From the NCBI RefSeq assembly GCF_012489685.1, contig NC_080042.1:76885093-76949092 (forward strand): a stretch of 64,000 bases of DNA, given 5' to 3'. Below, one piece after another: positions 30,141 to 41,386 of this stretch (position 1 is the first letter of the stretch; every line of letters starts with the position of its first letter). The notes below the pieces were generated by a model that searched no databases, was not told the DNA's origin, and worked only from the letters and a program-made list of their open reading frames with translations. The stretch is from Lotus japonicus (taxonomy: Eukaryota > Streptophyta > Magnoliopsida > Fabales > Fabaceae). Made by a program: the position numbers and the translations under genes.

Positions 30141-33100
30141 TCAAGACGCCAGTGTTACACTCGAGCAACTGTCCATGGTGCAGGCCAAGATGTCTCTATA
30201 ATCCCGTGATATTTTGAAGGAGTCATAAACCTTGCCATCTCTGCTCTTCTTGTACTCAAACACCAAATTTGAATGATCCAATGCTGTTAGTTTTACAAAA
30301 CCATAATCATAGTCTTTAAAGATGCTCCATTTGGTTTTGAGGGATGTATATGTTGAAAGGAATGCCCCAGCACCACCAGCAACAATGTGTATGGTCCCAT
30401 TTAAGGTTCCCTTATAATGGTGTTTCTCATCATTAGTGCAGATATTCTGTTGCAACATGTAAAAGAAAGTACTTGTTAGTATAGAGAATATGCATATTCT
30501 CACCTAGTTGCAGTTTTAAATGTTGTTATTAGATTCTTCTCATTTTTCTCAAGAACAGCATATAGTAAGGAACTTAGCATTTGAAATACCTAATGATTAA
30601 CTGTGAGTGTTCTGCTGCTGAATATTAATGCACACGGTAGCTTATAAAAAAATGAAGTAGTGATGGAATACATAAGGTTGAAGACACCTGGTATATGGGA
30701 CAGGTCCTCTCATAGTTATGCACGTGGCCATAGATGGCAATGTCCACCTTGTATTTCTGCCATAGCTTTTGAAGGCTCTCTCGCCCCATTGGTTCACCAA
30801 AGGATCCATCTTCTGCATAACTGATACAAGAAGAGTAACCAAGTACCCTATGTGCAAGGAAAATTAACCATGGCTGTTTTTGTCTATCAACTGATGCCAA
30901 ACAATGCTCAATGAACTTGTATTGTTCTGTTCCTTCTCTCCAATCATGTTCAGTGTCAGCAACACAGAAGCGGAACATGCCATAGTCAATTGAATACCTG
31001 GTAAAAGAACATAGAAGAAATGTAATATGCTACAAATACGTGAAGTCTGTTGGGAATTCTCAGCTCAAAAGCTAATTTTCATCTTTCATGCACTAACTTG
31101 ACTAGCACTATATCTAAAGGCTAATTTGACTATTTAACCTTCTGAATGATTCTGGTATATGAATATGCTTTTCATTGCAATTCTGTGCTCAAATCATAGC
31201 AAATCTGTAAACCCAATAGAAGAGAAACTGCTATCTATAAAGGAGAATCCCTACAATTTTCTAAACTAATTAATTGTCATCATCACATGCAAAGAGGTCA
31301 GTTGTATCATGCAAGACCAGTGAATTATAATTGGGATGGAATTCGAAACCACTAGATTGCCATACCAGAACTTTGCCCTGTTTGAAGCCGGGACGTAGAA
31401 CATAGTCTCTGCCAAGACACCACATTCTCCTCCAGAATCCATGTTCTGATAAAAGGACCCTGTCCCAGGCCAGTCTCTCTCATGGTTCCCACTGTAAGGA
31501 CAACAACATAGGTTTCCATGTCAACTAAGGAGAAGAAAGCACTGGATTAATTTTTTGGGATGAGATGTAATAAAACCTTGCAATCATGTAAGGCACAGCT
31601 GATGCAATTGGCTCCACTTGTTCTGTGAATTGATCCCATTGAGAAAGGTATCCATTTGCATATGATATATCTCCAATATGGAAAACCATGTCAATGTTTT
31701 CTAAGTCCTGGATAAGCTGCTGTGTAGTGTTAATTGAGCCATGCTGGAAATTGTTGTATTCATTAGAACCATCAACTTCCTCCTGCATGGTGAAATATGT
31801 ACCAAATACTCAGGGAAATGCATAATAAAAAGATTATGGATGCATACTTTTTCATAGCATTTCAAACCTTCCCCATATCACCAAATATGACTACACGTTG
31901 TAAAGATTTCTGTCCAGGAAAAGGAGCTGCTCTAAACTGATAATTTTCACCCCAAATATATGTACCATTGTTTAACTTGTGTCCTATCTTGTACTCATAC
32001 CTGCACAATTCACAGCAAGCACAATGAATTCTATATAATTGAACAAACTATCATGAGTCATGACATCTTTACAGCAAACACACTAGTAGTAAATAGAAAA
32101 TATGACACAACAGAATATATTTTATTCTACTCAGGAGTTCGATAACAATAAAAATGGTTAAGGTCTCGATAAAATCTATAGCAGATAATGACAATCCAAC
32201 AGAAATATCAGATAAACTTAATGGGTAGTGTACGATGAAGAAAATAAAACAAAATCTGGACATAAGATTGTATATTCATGACATAAACCTTTGGAAGGAA
32301 AAATAAAATTGAAAAGAGCATACAACTAGGCCATTATAGGCTAGGAATAACATACATTCTGTTGGGCCATAGTTGTTTCAGATAACTGGTGTGTATGAAT
32401 CCAGGGTCACGCCATCCTACAGTTCTTGCTGGTGAACCTGTTCATTAATTGATAATGTAAGCGGGTGATGATGATGAGCCACATTGTTGGACAATTCTTC
32501 AGAAAACTAAAGCTGAATAATCACTTAATTGTGTTTTGCTGACATTATTGATTTTGAATCACAGAGTCAAATACTTAATGTAGAAGTTCCAGTAACAAGA
32601 TATCTCTGAATTATACCAATTCAAAGGTAAGACTTGGCTTACCACATAAGCTATCACGAGTGAAAGTGAGTGTCCCAGCAGGTGAATGTATATGATTCCC
32701 TCCTTTTGGACCCCATTCAACAAAAGGCTCAGCATCACCGATGCCATATCCACTTGTCCATGTTACAGTCATCTGATTTTAAGTTCAAAATGATACTATT
32801 TGCTTATTGGTAAAATGAGAGAAGCATATAAAGTAAAATCATTAAATGGAGTACCTAAAAATATTAAAAGAAGTTACAGAAAGAGATAAATGCTTTCTTT
32901 CTTCGTATATCATTTGCTCAAGTGTGTAATTCTCTGCAGTCTAGGACAGAAGAAATTGAATTTACCTCGTTCCATGACTTCCCTAGTGCCAGGCGAGGGT
33001 AAACCGGTGCTTTTGGATTTGCAAAAGCTATTTTATTTGACACTGCCACTAGTGTTGGCTGTGATGAGGTAAATAGAAACAAATAAGAGATTGCATTTGG

Positions 33101-34265
33101 CTATATTATGATAGATGTGAAATTAGAAGTTTCAGAGAGACATAAATGCATTGGAGAATTTATAGAATTGGACAATCTGATCCAAATTACTGATTAGAGG
33201 ATTATTAATTCATTATATAAGTATGCTAAAATCCTATAGAAATGTATATCAGCTTCAAAACCAGCTTTCAAAGGTGGTAAATCTGATTAATCAGCTAGTA
33301 TGTGTAGTGTAAATGTCTAGTAAGCATGACCTGTCTATGTTAGAATCACTGAATACGATTAGTGCATACAAATTGTTCTATAATAGAATTATAGAATATT
33401 AACACACAATTGATCATGGAAGTTCAACTTCAAACTAGTGATGGCTTACATTTGACAAGCCACCAGAGAACAGTGCAAATGAGAAATCTGATCTTTGATT
33501 AATAAGCCGAAGCTTCAGAAGGCCTTTTCCAGTTACATTGTACTGGGGATTTGAGTAAGTTGCATACTGATACTGCACAATGGAGGAAAAACACATTAGA
33601 TTTCCCTGCTATTCTTTCTTTTAGTACAGGTTATTGGTTACATCCACACATGTACCTTAATGGGCGCTGAACACAACAGTGGTTGAAAAACCCTACTATT
33701 TTCTTTTGGACAAGTGGAAGCACTGAAATGTTGCAGAAAACAGGAACAACTTGGTCAATGAAAAGTAAAAAACAATCAAGTTTGATTTTACTGGAAAAGA
33801 AGTTAATTAAGACAATTAAATGGAACTTTAAAAGGATTCCAAATTATGGAGCTAGTTGTCTGGTTAAACAAGGGATATGCTGAGAATTTGAATTTGACCT
33901 GAAGTTTGCAGGAGAGAACACTCCAATCCAATCATCATTTGATGGAATTGGAGAACTATACTCCACAGTGACCCACTCTGCAGTTTGTCCCTATAAAAGC
34001 ATCAAGCATAAACAAATTGGTGATCACCAATAAAACAAATGAACTTACATCACACAACACTGTTAAAACTTACATGTAGTCCAAGAAGTGATGGAGATGC
34101 TTTGATATGAGCAAGGTCAAGAAGGGATACTGTTGCCTTATGAACAGAAACTTTTGAAAGAGGATGATCACCATGTGAACATGCCCTTTGGAGTTCTGAA
34201 CAAACCAGTAGAAATGCCAAGAAGATGTACTTGGATTCTCCCATTTCAGTTTGCTGTTTTTTCAT
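30141..34265 (-). CDS. Purple acid phosphatase, PAP27/PAP1 type
   Basis: Twelve exons join in phase: 34074-34265, 33899-33990, 33656-33722, 33450-33572, 32966-33058, 32643-32772, 32356-32437, 31868-32000, 31577-31782, 31366-31491, 30688-30997 and 30141-30446, giving 619 residues. A hydrophobic signal sequence (YIFLAFLLVCSELQ) starts the protein, so it is probably secreted. Metal-centre motifs appear in order: GDMG (300-303), GDISY (341-345), GNHE (374-377), LAHR with H464, and GHVH (505-508). These metallophosphoesterases use a dinuclear Fe-metal centre on phosphate esters. Relatives in this clade are often labelled probable inactive, yet all five blocks are present here. A second Met at residue 8 is an alternative start. 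A hairpin element lies 180 bp upstream. Its stop codon is 152 bp from that of the MRS2 gene. Confidence 0.93.
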
Positions 34266-34445
34266 GATGTCTGATTAAATACACTAACCCACTACACCAT
34301 ACGTGTGTAGAATGTAGATATTATCTAAGTTATAAAGCAGTGAAGAGGTAGACCATATTCATATTACAAATTCTGACTCTAGTTCCCGAAAACATGCCCA
34401 TATCCCATCAAAGTATGTTCAGTTCAATTTTTTTTTTCTCATAGT

Positions 34446-34529
34446 CAATTCTGACACTCAGGAATTACTCACGTAAACTTCTTCTACAATTGAGAAGTTT
34501 ACGTGAGTAATTCGTGAGTGTCAGAATTG
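34446..34529. repeat. Near-perfect hairpin upstream of the phosphatase gene
   Basis: Two arms of about 38 bp (34446-34483 and 34491-34529) pair with one mismatch; the core is GAATTACTCACGTAAACTTCT and its inverse around a short loop. It lies 181-264 bp upstream of the phosphatase start codon. It is probably a small MITE; a small-RNA hairpin is possible. Confidence 0.8.
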
Positions 34530-35221
34530 AATTGACGGATAAAAAATAAGTTGTTCCAAATTCCAAACCTACTTTACTATTGCTAATTATAGGATATGCT
34601 AAGTACCTGGAAGTTGATAACTAGTACATGATGGAGTGAGACTGTGAGAGTTCACCTGTTAATAATCTGAGTTTGTTTGTTGAAGCAAAAGAAAAGAAAA
34701 GTTTGTGGGGAGAGATAGTTTAGAAGAGGAATCTTGGGAACAAAAACAAAGATGCCACTCTCACTCTCTGTAACGTTTAATACCACCATTCATGATGGAT
34801 GAGTTTGTGTCAGCTACCCTTCAAAATAAATACATTTTTCAGTTACCTAACTTGCACAATCGTTGTACCCAGAAACGACGTCGCCTAGTTGGTTGAACTA
34901 AATGCCCAATATTTTGTCTTGCCCACGTAGCCTAACAATGTGTGTGTGCATATATGTTTATTCTCTTCTCGAGTAAAACTTTGTTCCCTTTGGCCTTTGG
35001 TCAGTTTCTATCTACTTAGTTCTTCCTCTTCATCATAGTTAGACGTACACTCAAGCCTTTAAATAAAATTAATTAGAAATTATTTGATTACAAATTATTT
35101 GTAAAATTGTATACCATGATTATGGTAATTTTCATGGTTAAGTGGCAAATTTAGTGACGTCTTTTGTAGATTTAAGCATGTTTGAATAAGTGAAAAAGGA
35201 TGATTGAGTGACTCTCTAAAC
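34530..35221. other. Phosphatase promoter/leader region and spacer
   Basis: Contains the likely leader and promoter of the minus-strand phosphatase gene, followed by AT-rich sequence up to the LINE relic. No gene seen. Confidence 0.4.
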
Positions 35222-36290
35222 AACTAGAATTATATGTAAGTTAGTTACTCAAAGTTGAAGGCCTCCCTTGCTAACTTGTTTTGCTAATTTATCTGCAACC
35301 ATATTGCACACTCTTGGAATGTGGCAAAACTATCTCCCAGTGGAGTTACATTGCAGGAGATAAAAAATTTCAGAGAAGTAAGCCACATGAGCATGAACTT
35401 TGTTAAGCTTCCTTTGTTGGAGAAAAGATATAACCTGAATATTATCAGATTCACATTCCACCTTTCTAAATCCCAGCTTTCAACAAAGATTTGGACCCCT
35501 CAAGACTGCTACAGTTTCAGCTAGAAAAATATCTCCCATGCCTTCCTTAGTGGCAAACCCCTTTATCCAAGCTACAGAGAAGTCTCGAATAACTCCCCTC
35601 GTGAGCCATACTTGTCAATCCATAGAAAAAGCTTCCATCTAGTACCTACATTCAATTTCATCCACAGGGCTCCAAGAAGAGCGAATACCTGCTCTTAGAA
35701 AAATATTCTCATACAAATGTCTCGAATTGAGTTTGTAATACTAGGAAAGGAAGAAAAAACTCGTGTCCAAGTTGACAGATCTAATACAACATTATTCCTC
35801 AACCTCCAAATCCACCAAACAAAGTTGTGGAATGAGCAGATGAAAAAAAAAAACAAATCCAAACAGAAAGTGTTTGACGAACCAGTCTGCTGGACCTCAG
35901 CCACACCTCCATAGAGTGAAGGCGGTCTCTAAGACAAAGGATTATATCCTCGATAATACTTGAACAACGACTGCAACTTTGAGAGGAAGCCAAATTACAT
36001 TTAAAACGAGGACAGTCTGTTGGGAGCCGATGTTGTACAAAAAGTCAAAAACCCTTGGAGACATTTGATATTAGAAGCACGACCAAAGAGAAGGACATCA
36101 CCTGCAAAAAGAAGATGTGAAAGACCTGGACAACCCCTAGCAATATGTACAAGTTTTCAAATCCCCTGCTCCACTTTGTATAAGTTTTCAAACTATGACA
36201 GCTTCTCTCCATGTAAGGAGACATGGGGTCTCCTTGTCGTAATCCTTGGTTGGCTTGAAACCCTCCAAGCGGGAGCCATTCCAAAGAACA
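35222..36290 (-). pseudogene. LINE (L1-type) retrotransposon relic: RT, zf-RVT and RNase H pieces
   Basis: On the minus strand the order is that of a plant LINE ORF2. First GFQANQGLRQGDPMSPY (reverse transcriptase, about 36213-36260), then HLLFAGDVLLFGRAS (about 36070-36115), where the catalytic FADD is FAGD. Next comes a zf-RVT-like segment (LPTDCPRFKC, then SCSRC, then ED and a C/L-R pattern, about 35860-36030). Last is an RNase H piece (KVECESDNIQV, FCHIPRVCNMVADKLAKQ, about 35240-35500). Frameshifts and stop codons break it throughout, and the endonuclease part is missing. It is a dead 5'-truncated copy. Confidence 0.85.
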
Positions 36291-37806
36291 AAGAGGCTAG
36301 TAGATTTAACACACCACATAATTTGTTTTATTTATGCATACCCATAATTAAAGTAAACATGATAGTGAAGTTTAATTTTCATGTTATGAGTAATGTTTAT
36401 TTTAATCTTTTGTTAGTATTCGTTGATTATTTACACTAATCTTTATTTACTGAATGACTTTATATTTATGAAGAAGCTTCTTCAACCATAAGACCCGTTA
36501 AACACAGGTCAGTTTACTAGTATTTCAAGACAGCCCAAAAAATGGAAATAACTCAGTACTTCACTTGGCAAAAAGTTTTTCCACCTGATGCTTCAGTTAC
36601 TTACAGCATCTCTCACAGTCTAACCACTTCTGTTGACAGCAACTTCATTGCTGTAAGTGAAACTAACTGTTGTTTGACCTTGAGCAAAGTCACTAGAAAA
36701 TCAACAGTGAATGCACATAGGCAATCTTTTACATCGTAGAGAAAACAAGGAAAGCAATTCAAACAAGAAAAATATGAAAATTCAAAACTAATACACTACG
36801 AACTTGGAAGAAAGTTATCTTTACTAAATTATGGGCGTGGAGAGAAGAGACATCAACATCAATATAAAAAGCAAATTAAAGCCATGTGATAGCAAAATGT
36901 TCCTTAAACAACTTACAACATGACATAGTCCTAAAAAGTGTGGAACACCAATAAAGTCTATAACATATTTACATCTCTTTTCAATTTCTAATTATTGTTT
37001 TAACACTGAAGGCCACTTACAATTATGTTTTATATTGTATCAGTGACAGCTCTCCGTGATTATAATCTCATATAAATTAGTAATGTTCAGAATTTCATGA
37101 TGAAAGTAAAGTCATTGCCCATCACTATAAGTGATATAGTAATATGCAGCATATGAAGTCTCAACTCAGAACTGCTATCACTAAAGAAAAAATATGAGGC
37201 TAAGTCAATATACTAAACCTGAATTCCTGAAGATACAAGTCTTGGGAGAAGAACATTATCTTGTGGCAAACCAAGTTTAGAAGCAAAAAACATGGAAAGA
37301 GAAAATCAAAAGCAATGAAGTTTGCAGAGATGCAAGATTCGGGTGTATGATATTGACCTCTACTAAGTATGTATTTAATATGCCTTAATGTTACATGTTT
37401 TCATCCTTCATAAATGTTTAGCAAGAAAGCAGTCAATCTCTTGAAATAATTTTTTTTCTTCTGAGGGATTAACATAATGAAAGAAAAGATACATGTTTCT
37501 CATAATGCAAGATTTATCTGGATAAACTAATTAAAAGATTGACAATTAATTGCTTTGTATAACATCAGGAAGAAAAAAGAGAACAGAACATTGTTGCGTT
37601 GAGCAGAAACTACTAGTCCCAAACTGGCAGTTATTATCCATGTAAATAGAAAAATGTCAAAATTGAAGGGCTCTAAAGTTAGTGAAATCGAAGCTCACTT
37701 CCAAAGATCATGCGAGGTTGAATCCCTCCTCAACTGTCATTTTGAGCAGTTTCTTCCAGACATGATGGTTTAATCCTTGAGATAAGAAGTAGCCAGTGCT
37801 TCAAGT
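36291..37806. other. Intergenic, no gene seen
   Basis: AT-rich sequence downstream of the PPR gene. Short open frames show no family resemblance. Confidence 0.45.
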
Positions 37807-39783
37807 TCATGCATTTAAGCCAGCCCAATTCTTGAAAGCTATAACTGCTTCCATTTTTTTAGTATTTCTTTTTCTCAACTTTGCCACTTTGAGCTTTTTA
37901 TGGGTCTCCATGAATGCTTGCTTGTATCTCCACTTATCAACAAATATTTTCATCTCATGAGATTTCTCCACAACTTGCATAGCAGCATCAAAGAAACCTC
38001 CCTTGACCATAGCATACAGGAAGGCATCAACTAGATTGTGGTCAAATTTGATCCCTTTGTGCCCATCTGACGATAGCTTTCGCTTAACATCATTCCACAA
38101 CATCAGCACATTAAAATGTTTCTCTGCCGAGACATAACCATTAATCAGGGACAAGTATGTCTGATCATTTGGCTCAAATTGCAGGAAATTCATCCTTCTA
38201 AAAGTCCTTCTAGCATCTTCTAGTCTCCCGGCTTTACAGAAAGCATGAATGATAGAATTCCAATCATGAGTACCGACTTCAATACGAGGATCCCCAACCA
38301 CCTCATCTAAGAAAGCTGCCATCAACTCAGGTCGATGATTCTCCATCAAACCCGTCATTATAGTCAAGTAACTCCCTTTCAAGTCAGGAACCCTTGCCTC
38401 CCTCATGTCCCTAAACAGGGAAAACGCTGACTGAAAATCTTGGCTGGACATGGATGTTTCTATGAGAGCATCATAGGTTTCCACATCCAACTGAAGACCT
38501 GAACTACTAATCTCCATCACCAATATAGTAGCCTCAGCAGTTCGATTTTCTTTGCAGTAAGCCTTCAAGATAGGTATATAGACCCCAAGACCTACTGAGC
38601 CTCCCAGAGCATTCATTTCATCAAGAATGCTGTGAGCTTTGTCTGATAATCCCATACTAACACAAGCATTAACAATACCATAACCTATAGAGTTATCAGC
38701 TTTAATGTTAGAAGGTTCTAACTTCTGAGCTTCGTTGATCAGATTAGCTAAACCCTTGATATTTCCCTTCCGAAGATATTCCTTAACTACTGCACAGAAC
38801 GTTTCTCCTCCAAAATTCCAATCTTTCCTGTCTTCATCACTCAGACTCCTGAGAATCGTTGACTCCATAGAAGCTAAATTGCCAGACTTAACATACCCAC
38901 TAATCAAATTAGAATAAAAAACCTTTTTGTTTGAGCAACCAAACTCACCCATCAAAACTTCTAACTCATTTATCTTTTCCTGTAACCCCTTAACTGCATA
39001 TAAATAACCAAGAAATCCAAAAGTCAATTCATCCGGCCTAACACCAAGATTAGACATTGTTCCAACAACCCTCTCAGCATCAGTCACTGATTCAAGCTCA
39101 CAACAGCAACCTTCCAGTGCTGCATTACAAGCAGCAACATCAGGTTTCATGAACTCCAACTTCTCATCCAAAGCAACCCTACAGCTCTCTTCAAAAACAG
39201 GCAAGAAAGCAGCAAGGTTACCACTTTTCCTAATAATCTCAACAAGCACATTACCCCACATGGCAAAAGGCACAAAATACCTGTTCTTGAACATACACCT
39301 GACAAGAGCAAAAGCAGGGGCAGCAGTGTTGGCACCCTTCATGGAATCAAGCATGGCATGTATTGTTTCAGACTCCAGCACCATTGGATTCCTCTCCATG
39401 AGAAAAACAGCAGAAGCAAAAGCCCTCTTGAGGTTGTGAATGTCACCAAGGGATGAAAGATGAGTAATGAGAGAATTGGTGAGGGGTTTAGGTGGGAAGG
39501 CTTGATGAGAGGTAAGAGACTTGAAGGACTTCCAAGCTTCATCAGTGTCACTGGTGATGAGGGACTTGTGAAGAGTGGTTTGGAGTGTGGAGACTTGGTC
39601 AGGGGTGAGGGAAAGGGACTTTGGGGGTGAAGTTGGAAGCTTTTGGGGCTCTTCACAAATGGGTTGTGTCCTGTTTCTGTTGAGAGCAAACACAGAAGGT
39701 TGAAGGAAGGAGTAAAGGCTTGGAATTTCAGGTATTGATGAGAATTGTCTATGGGGAAGAAAGGTGAGAACTCTTTTGGCCAT
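37807..39783 (-). CDS. P-class pentatricopeptide repeat protein, probably mitochondrial
   Basis: One uninterrupted frame of 658 codons, the single-exon form usual for PPR genes. The N-terminus (MAKRVLTFLPHRQFSSIP) is basic, Ser-rich and without acidic residues, fitting a mitochondrial presequence. PPR helices run through most of the protein, for example VFYSNLISGYVKSGNLASME, DWNSIIHAFCKAGRLEDARR and TYLSLINGYVSAEKHFNVLM. No E, DYW or SMR domain follows; the end is basic (LRKRNTKKMEAV). Such proteins bind organelle RNA for processing, stability or translation. It resembles At1g69290-type proteins in length and layout, from memory only. The gene is head-to-head with RUS3, with a tRNA gene between. 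Confidence 0.92.
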   Translation of the reverse strand: MAKRVLTFLPHRQFSSIPEIPSLYSFLQPSVFALNRNRTQPICEEPQKLPTSPPKSLSLTPDQVSTLQTTLHKSLITSDTDEAWKSFKSLTSHQAFPPKPLTNSLITHLSSLGDIHNLKRAFASAVFLMERNPMVLESETIHAMLDSMKGANTAAPAFALVRCMFKNRYFVPFAMWGNVLVEIIRKSGNLAAFLPVFEESCRVALDEKLEFMKPDVAACNAALEGCCCELESVTDAERVVGTMSNLGVRPDELTFGFLGYLYAVKGLQEKINELEVLMGEFGCSNKKVFYSNLISGYVKSGNLASMESTILRSLSDEDRKDWNFGGETFCAVVKEYLRKGNIKGLANLINEAQKLEPSNIKADNSIGYGIVNACVSMGLSDKAHSILDEMNALGGSVGLGVYIPILKAYCKENRTAEATILVMEISSSGLQLDVETYDALIETSMSSQDFQSAFSLFRDMREARVPDLKGSYLTIMTGLMENHRPELMAAFLDEVVGDPRIEVGTHDWNSIIHAFCKAGRLEDARRTFRRMNFLQFEPNDQTYLSLINGYVSAEKHFNVLMLWNDVKRKLSSDGHKGIKFDHNLVDAFLYAMVKGGFFDAAMQVVEKSHEMKIFVDKWRYKQAFMETHKKLKVAKLRKRNTKKMEAVIAFKNWAGLNA

Positions 39784-39860
39784 TCTTCGTCAAGTGTCTA
39801 GCTTGATGCAATGGGGTTTCTCCGCGGCGGCATCGGTGGAACGAGGAGGTGACGATGATG

Positions 39861-39904
39861 GTGTCAAGGTTAACCACAAGGTTGAAGGTTCAGACTCAGT
39901 TTCT
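39861..39904 (+). pseudogene. Relic of a tRNA-Asn 3' half
   Basis: The stretch GGTTAACCACAAGGTTGAAG, then GTTC and a diverged tail, aligns with the anticodon arm, variable loop and T arm of the intact tRNA-Asn about 130 bp downstream, including the GTT anticodon. The T-arm stem no longer pairs. No 5' half is clear. It lies in the leader or promoter of the minus-strand PPR gene. Confidence 0.6.
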
Positions 39905-39966
39905 CTGTTTTCCACTTCAGTGAGTGTAAGGGTTTTGAATAAATATGAACGAATGTTAAACAAGAA

Positions 39967-39983
39967 GCTGGAATAGCTCAGCT

Positions 39984-40016
<33 letters not shown>

Positions 40017-40040
40017 GAGGTTCGAACCCTCCTTCTAGCG
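39967..40040 (+). tRNA. tRNA-Asn (anticodon GTT)
   Basis: A 74-nt cloverleaf. Acceptor GCTGGAA pairs with TTCTAGC (one G-T pair), with discriminator G at 40040. The D arm has TAGCTCAGCTGGTTAGAGC (A box). The anticodon arm GTGGCTGTTAACCAC presents GTT. The T arm has GGAGGTTCGAACCCTCC (B box). There is no intron. A CAA triplet lies just upstream (39961-39963), as is usual for plant tRNA genes, and a T run follows. It matches the plant cytosolic type. Confidence 0.97.
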
Positions 40041-40048
40041 ATTTTTTG
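40041..40048 (+). terminator. Pol III T-run terminator of tRNA-Asn
   Basis: ATTTTTTG begins directly after the discriminator base and gives six T in the non-template strand, enough for Pol III termination. A second long T run at about 40064-40090 could serve as back-up. Confidence 0.8.
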
Positions 40049-40171
40049 TAATGATTTTTTATGTTTTTTTTTTTTTGGTGTTTTTTTTTGGGTAACATGA
40101 CAACCTGCGAAGCGAAGCGAAGACATTAAGGTTTGTGTTTGACTGAATCTGCAAACTCACTTCATCTAGGC

Positions 40172-41351
40172 ATGGAAGCAGTGCCACCATCATCTACTTC
40201 ATCTGTGTCCAATAAGAGTAAGACCATAACATTGGAAGAATGGAATGGTTCATCCCCCACAAAGCTCTCAAAGACTTTCACCATCAAAGCTTCTTCTTCC
40301 TCTGTCTCCATTCGAAGATCTGGTGCCCGCTTCACCCATGTTTGGAGACGATTACTTCAAGCATTTGTACCTGAGGTAAATTTCTACTATTAACTTAATA
40401 TTAACTGTCATGAATTTTTTTTGTATGCCACTAATTATGTAGAAAGGTTTATTATATTCTTCTTGTTATTGATAACATACAGGGTTTCCCAAGCAGTGTG
40501 ACTGCAGATTATGTTCCTTTTCAAATTTGGGATTTATTGCAGGTACAATTAAGTTATTATTATATGAAAACCATGTTATTGTTCTTGAGTTAATTATAGA
40601 TTGATTGTGGCAGGGCCTTTCAACATATATAAGGACCATGCTTTCAACCCAGGTAAGGCATTGCTTCACTGTACTTTTTTAGTACTTGTTGTCATATAAA
40701 GCCTAGTGCGGAGCATGAATGGTAAACAAACTTCCTTTCAGGCTCTCCTGAGTGCTATTGGGGTTGGTGAGAAATCAGCTACAGTCATCGGTGCCACTTT
40801 TCAGGTATCAACTAGTTAGATTCTGTGTTTACTTGAGTGATGAGTAATGACTGAACTCTAGTTTGTTCGGTAGGGCTTGGGAGAAGAAGCCGCAAGCCTT
40901 TTGGTTTATTTTTTTGGTACATAGCCTTTTCTGTTTCTTAGACTGCCATGTTTTGACAATAGGATATTGAATGTTGAAACTATTTCCAGTGGTTTTTGAG
41001 GGACCTAACTGGCATGCTTGGAGGAATCTTATTCACATTCTACCAGGTCTGCACCTCTCTTGCAAACACGTTCCTTCATTCTTATTAATTTTGAACTGAA
41101 ATATGCAGTATAACTTTATGTGGACTATCCTACACTCAGAGTAGGCATATACTGATTGACTCCTCTCAAATGATCCCTAAATCATGCTCACAGTTGTATT
41201 TCAATTTCTTCGATATACTGCAGGGATCAAATCTTGACAGCAATGCAAAAATGTGGCGCTTGGTTGCAGATCTTATGAATGATCTTGGTAGATTTTCTCT
41301 TACCATCATATTTTTCTTTTTATTAAAAATTCACGCCACAATTATCTTTAT

Positions 41352-41386
<35 letters not shown>

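Noticed and set aside
35717..36439. Plus-strand open frames in the LINE region
   Set aside because: The minus strand carries ordered RT, zf-RVT and RNase H motifs; the plus-strand frames have no family match.
39790..40098. 102-codon minus-strand open frame with an internal repeat (EPPTLWLT / EPSTLWLT)
   Set aside because: It is the antisense translation of the tRNA-Asn gene and of its upstream half-relic. The apparent peptide repeat only reflects the tRNA duplication.
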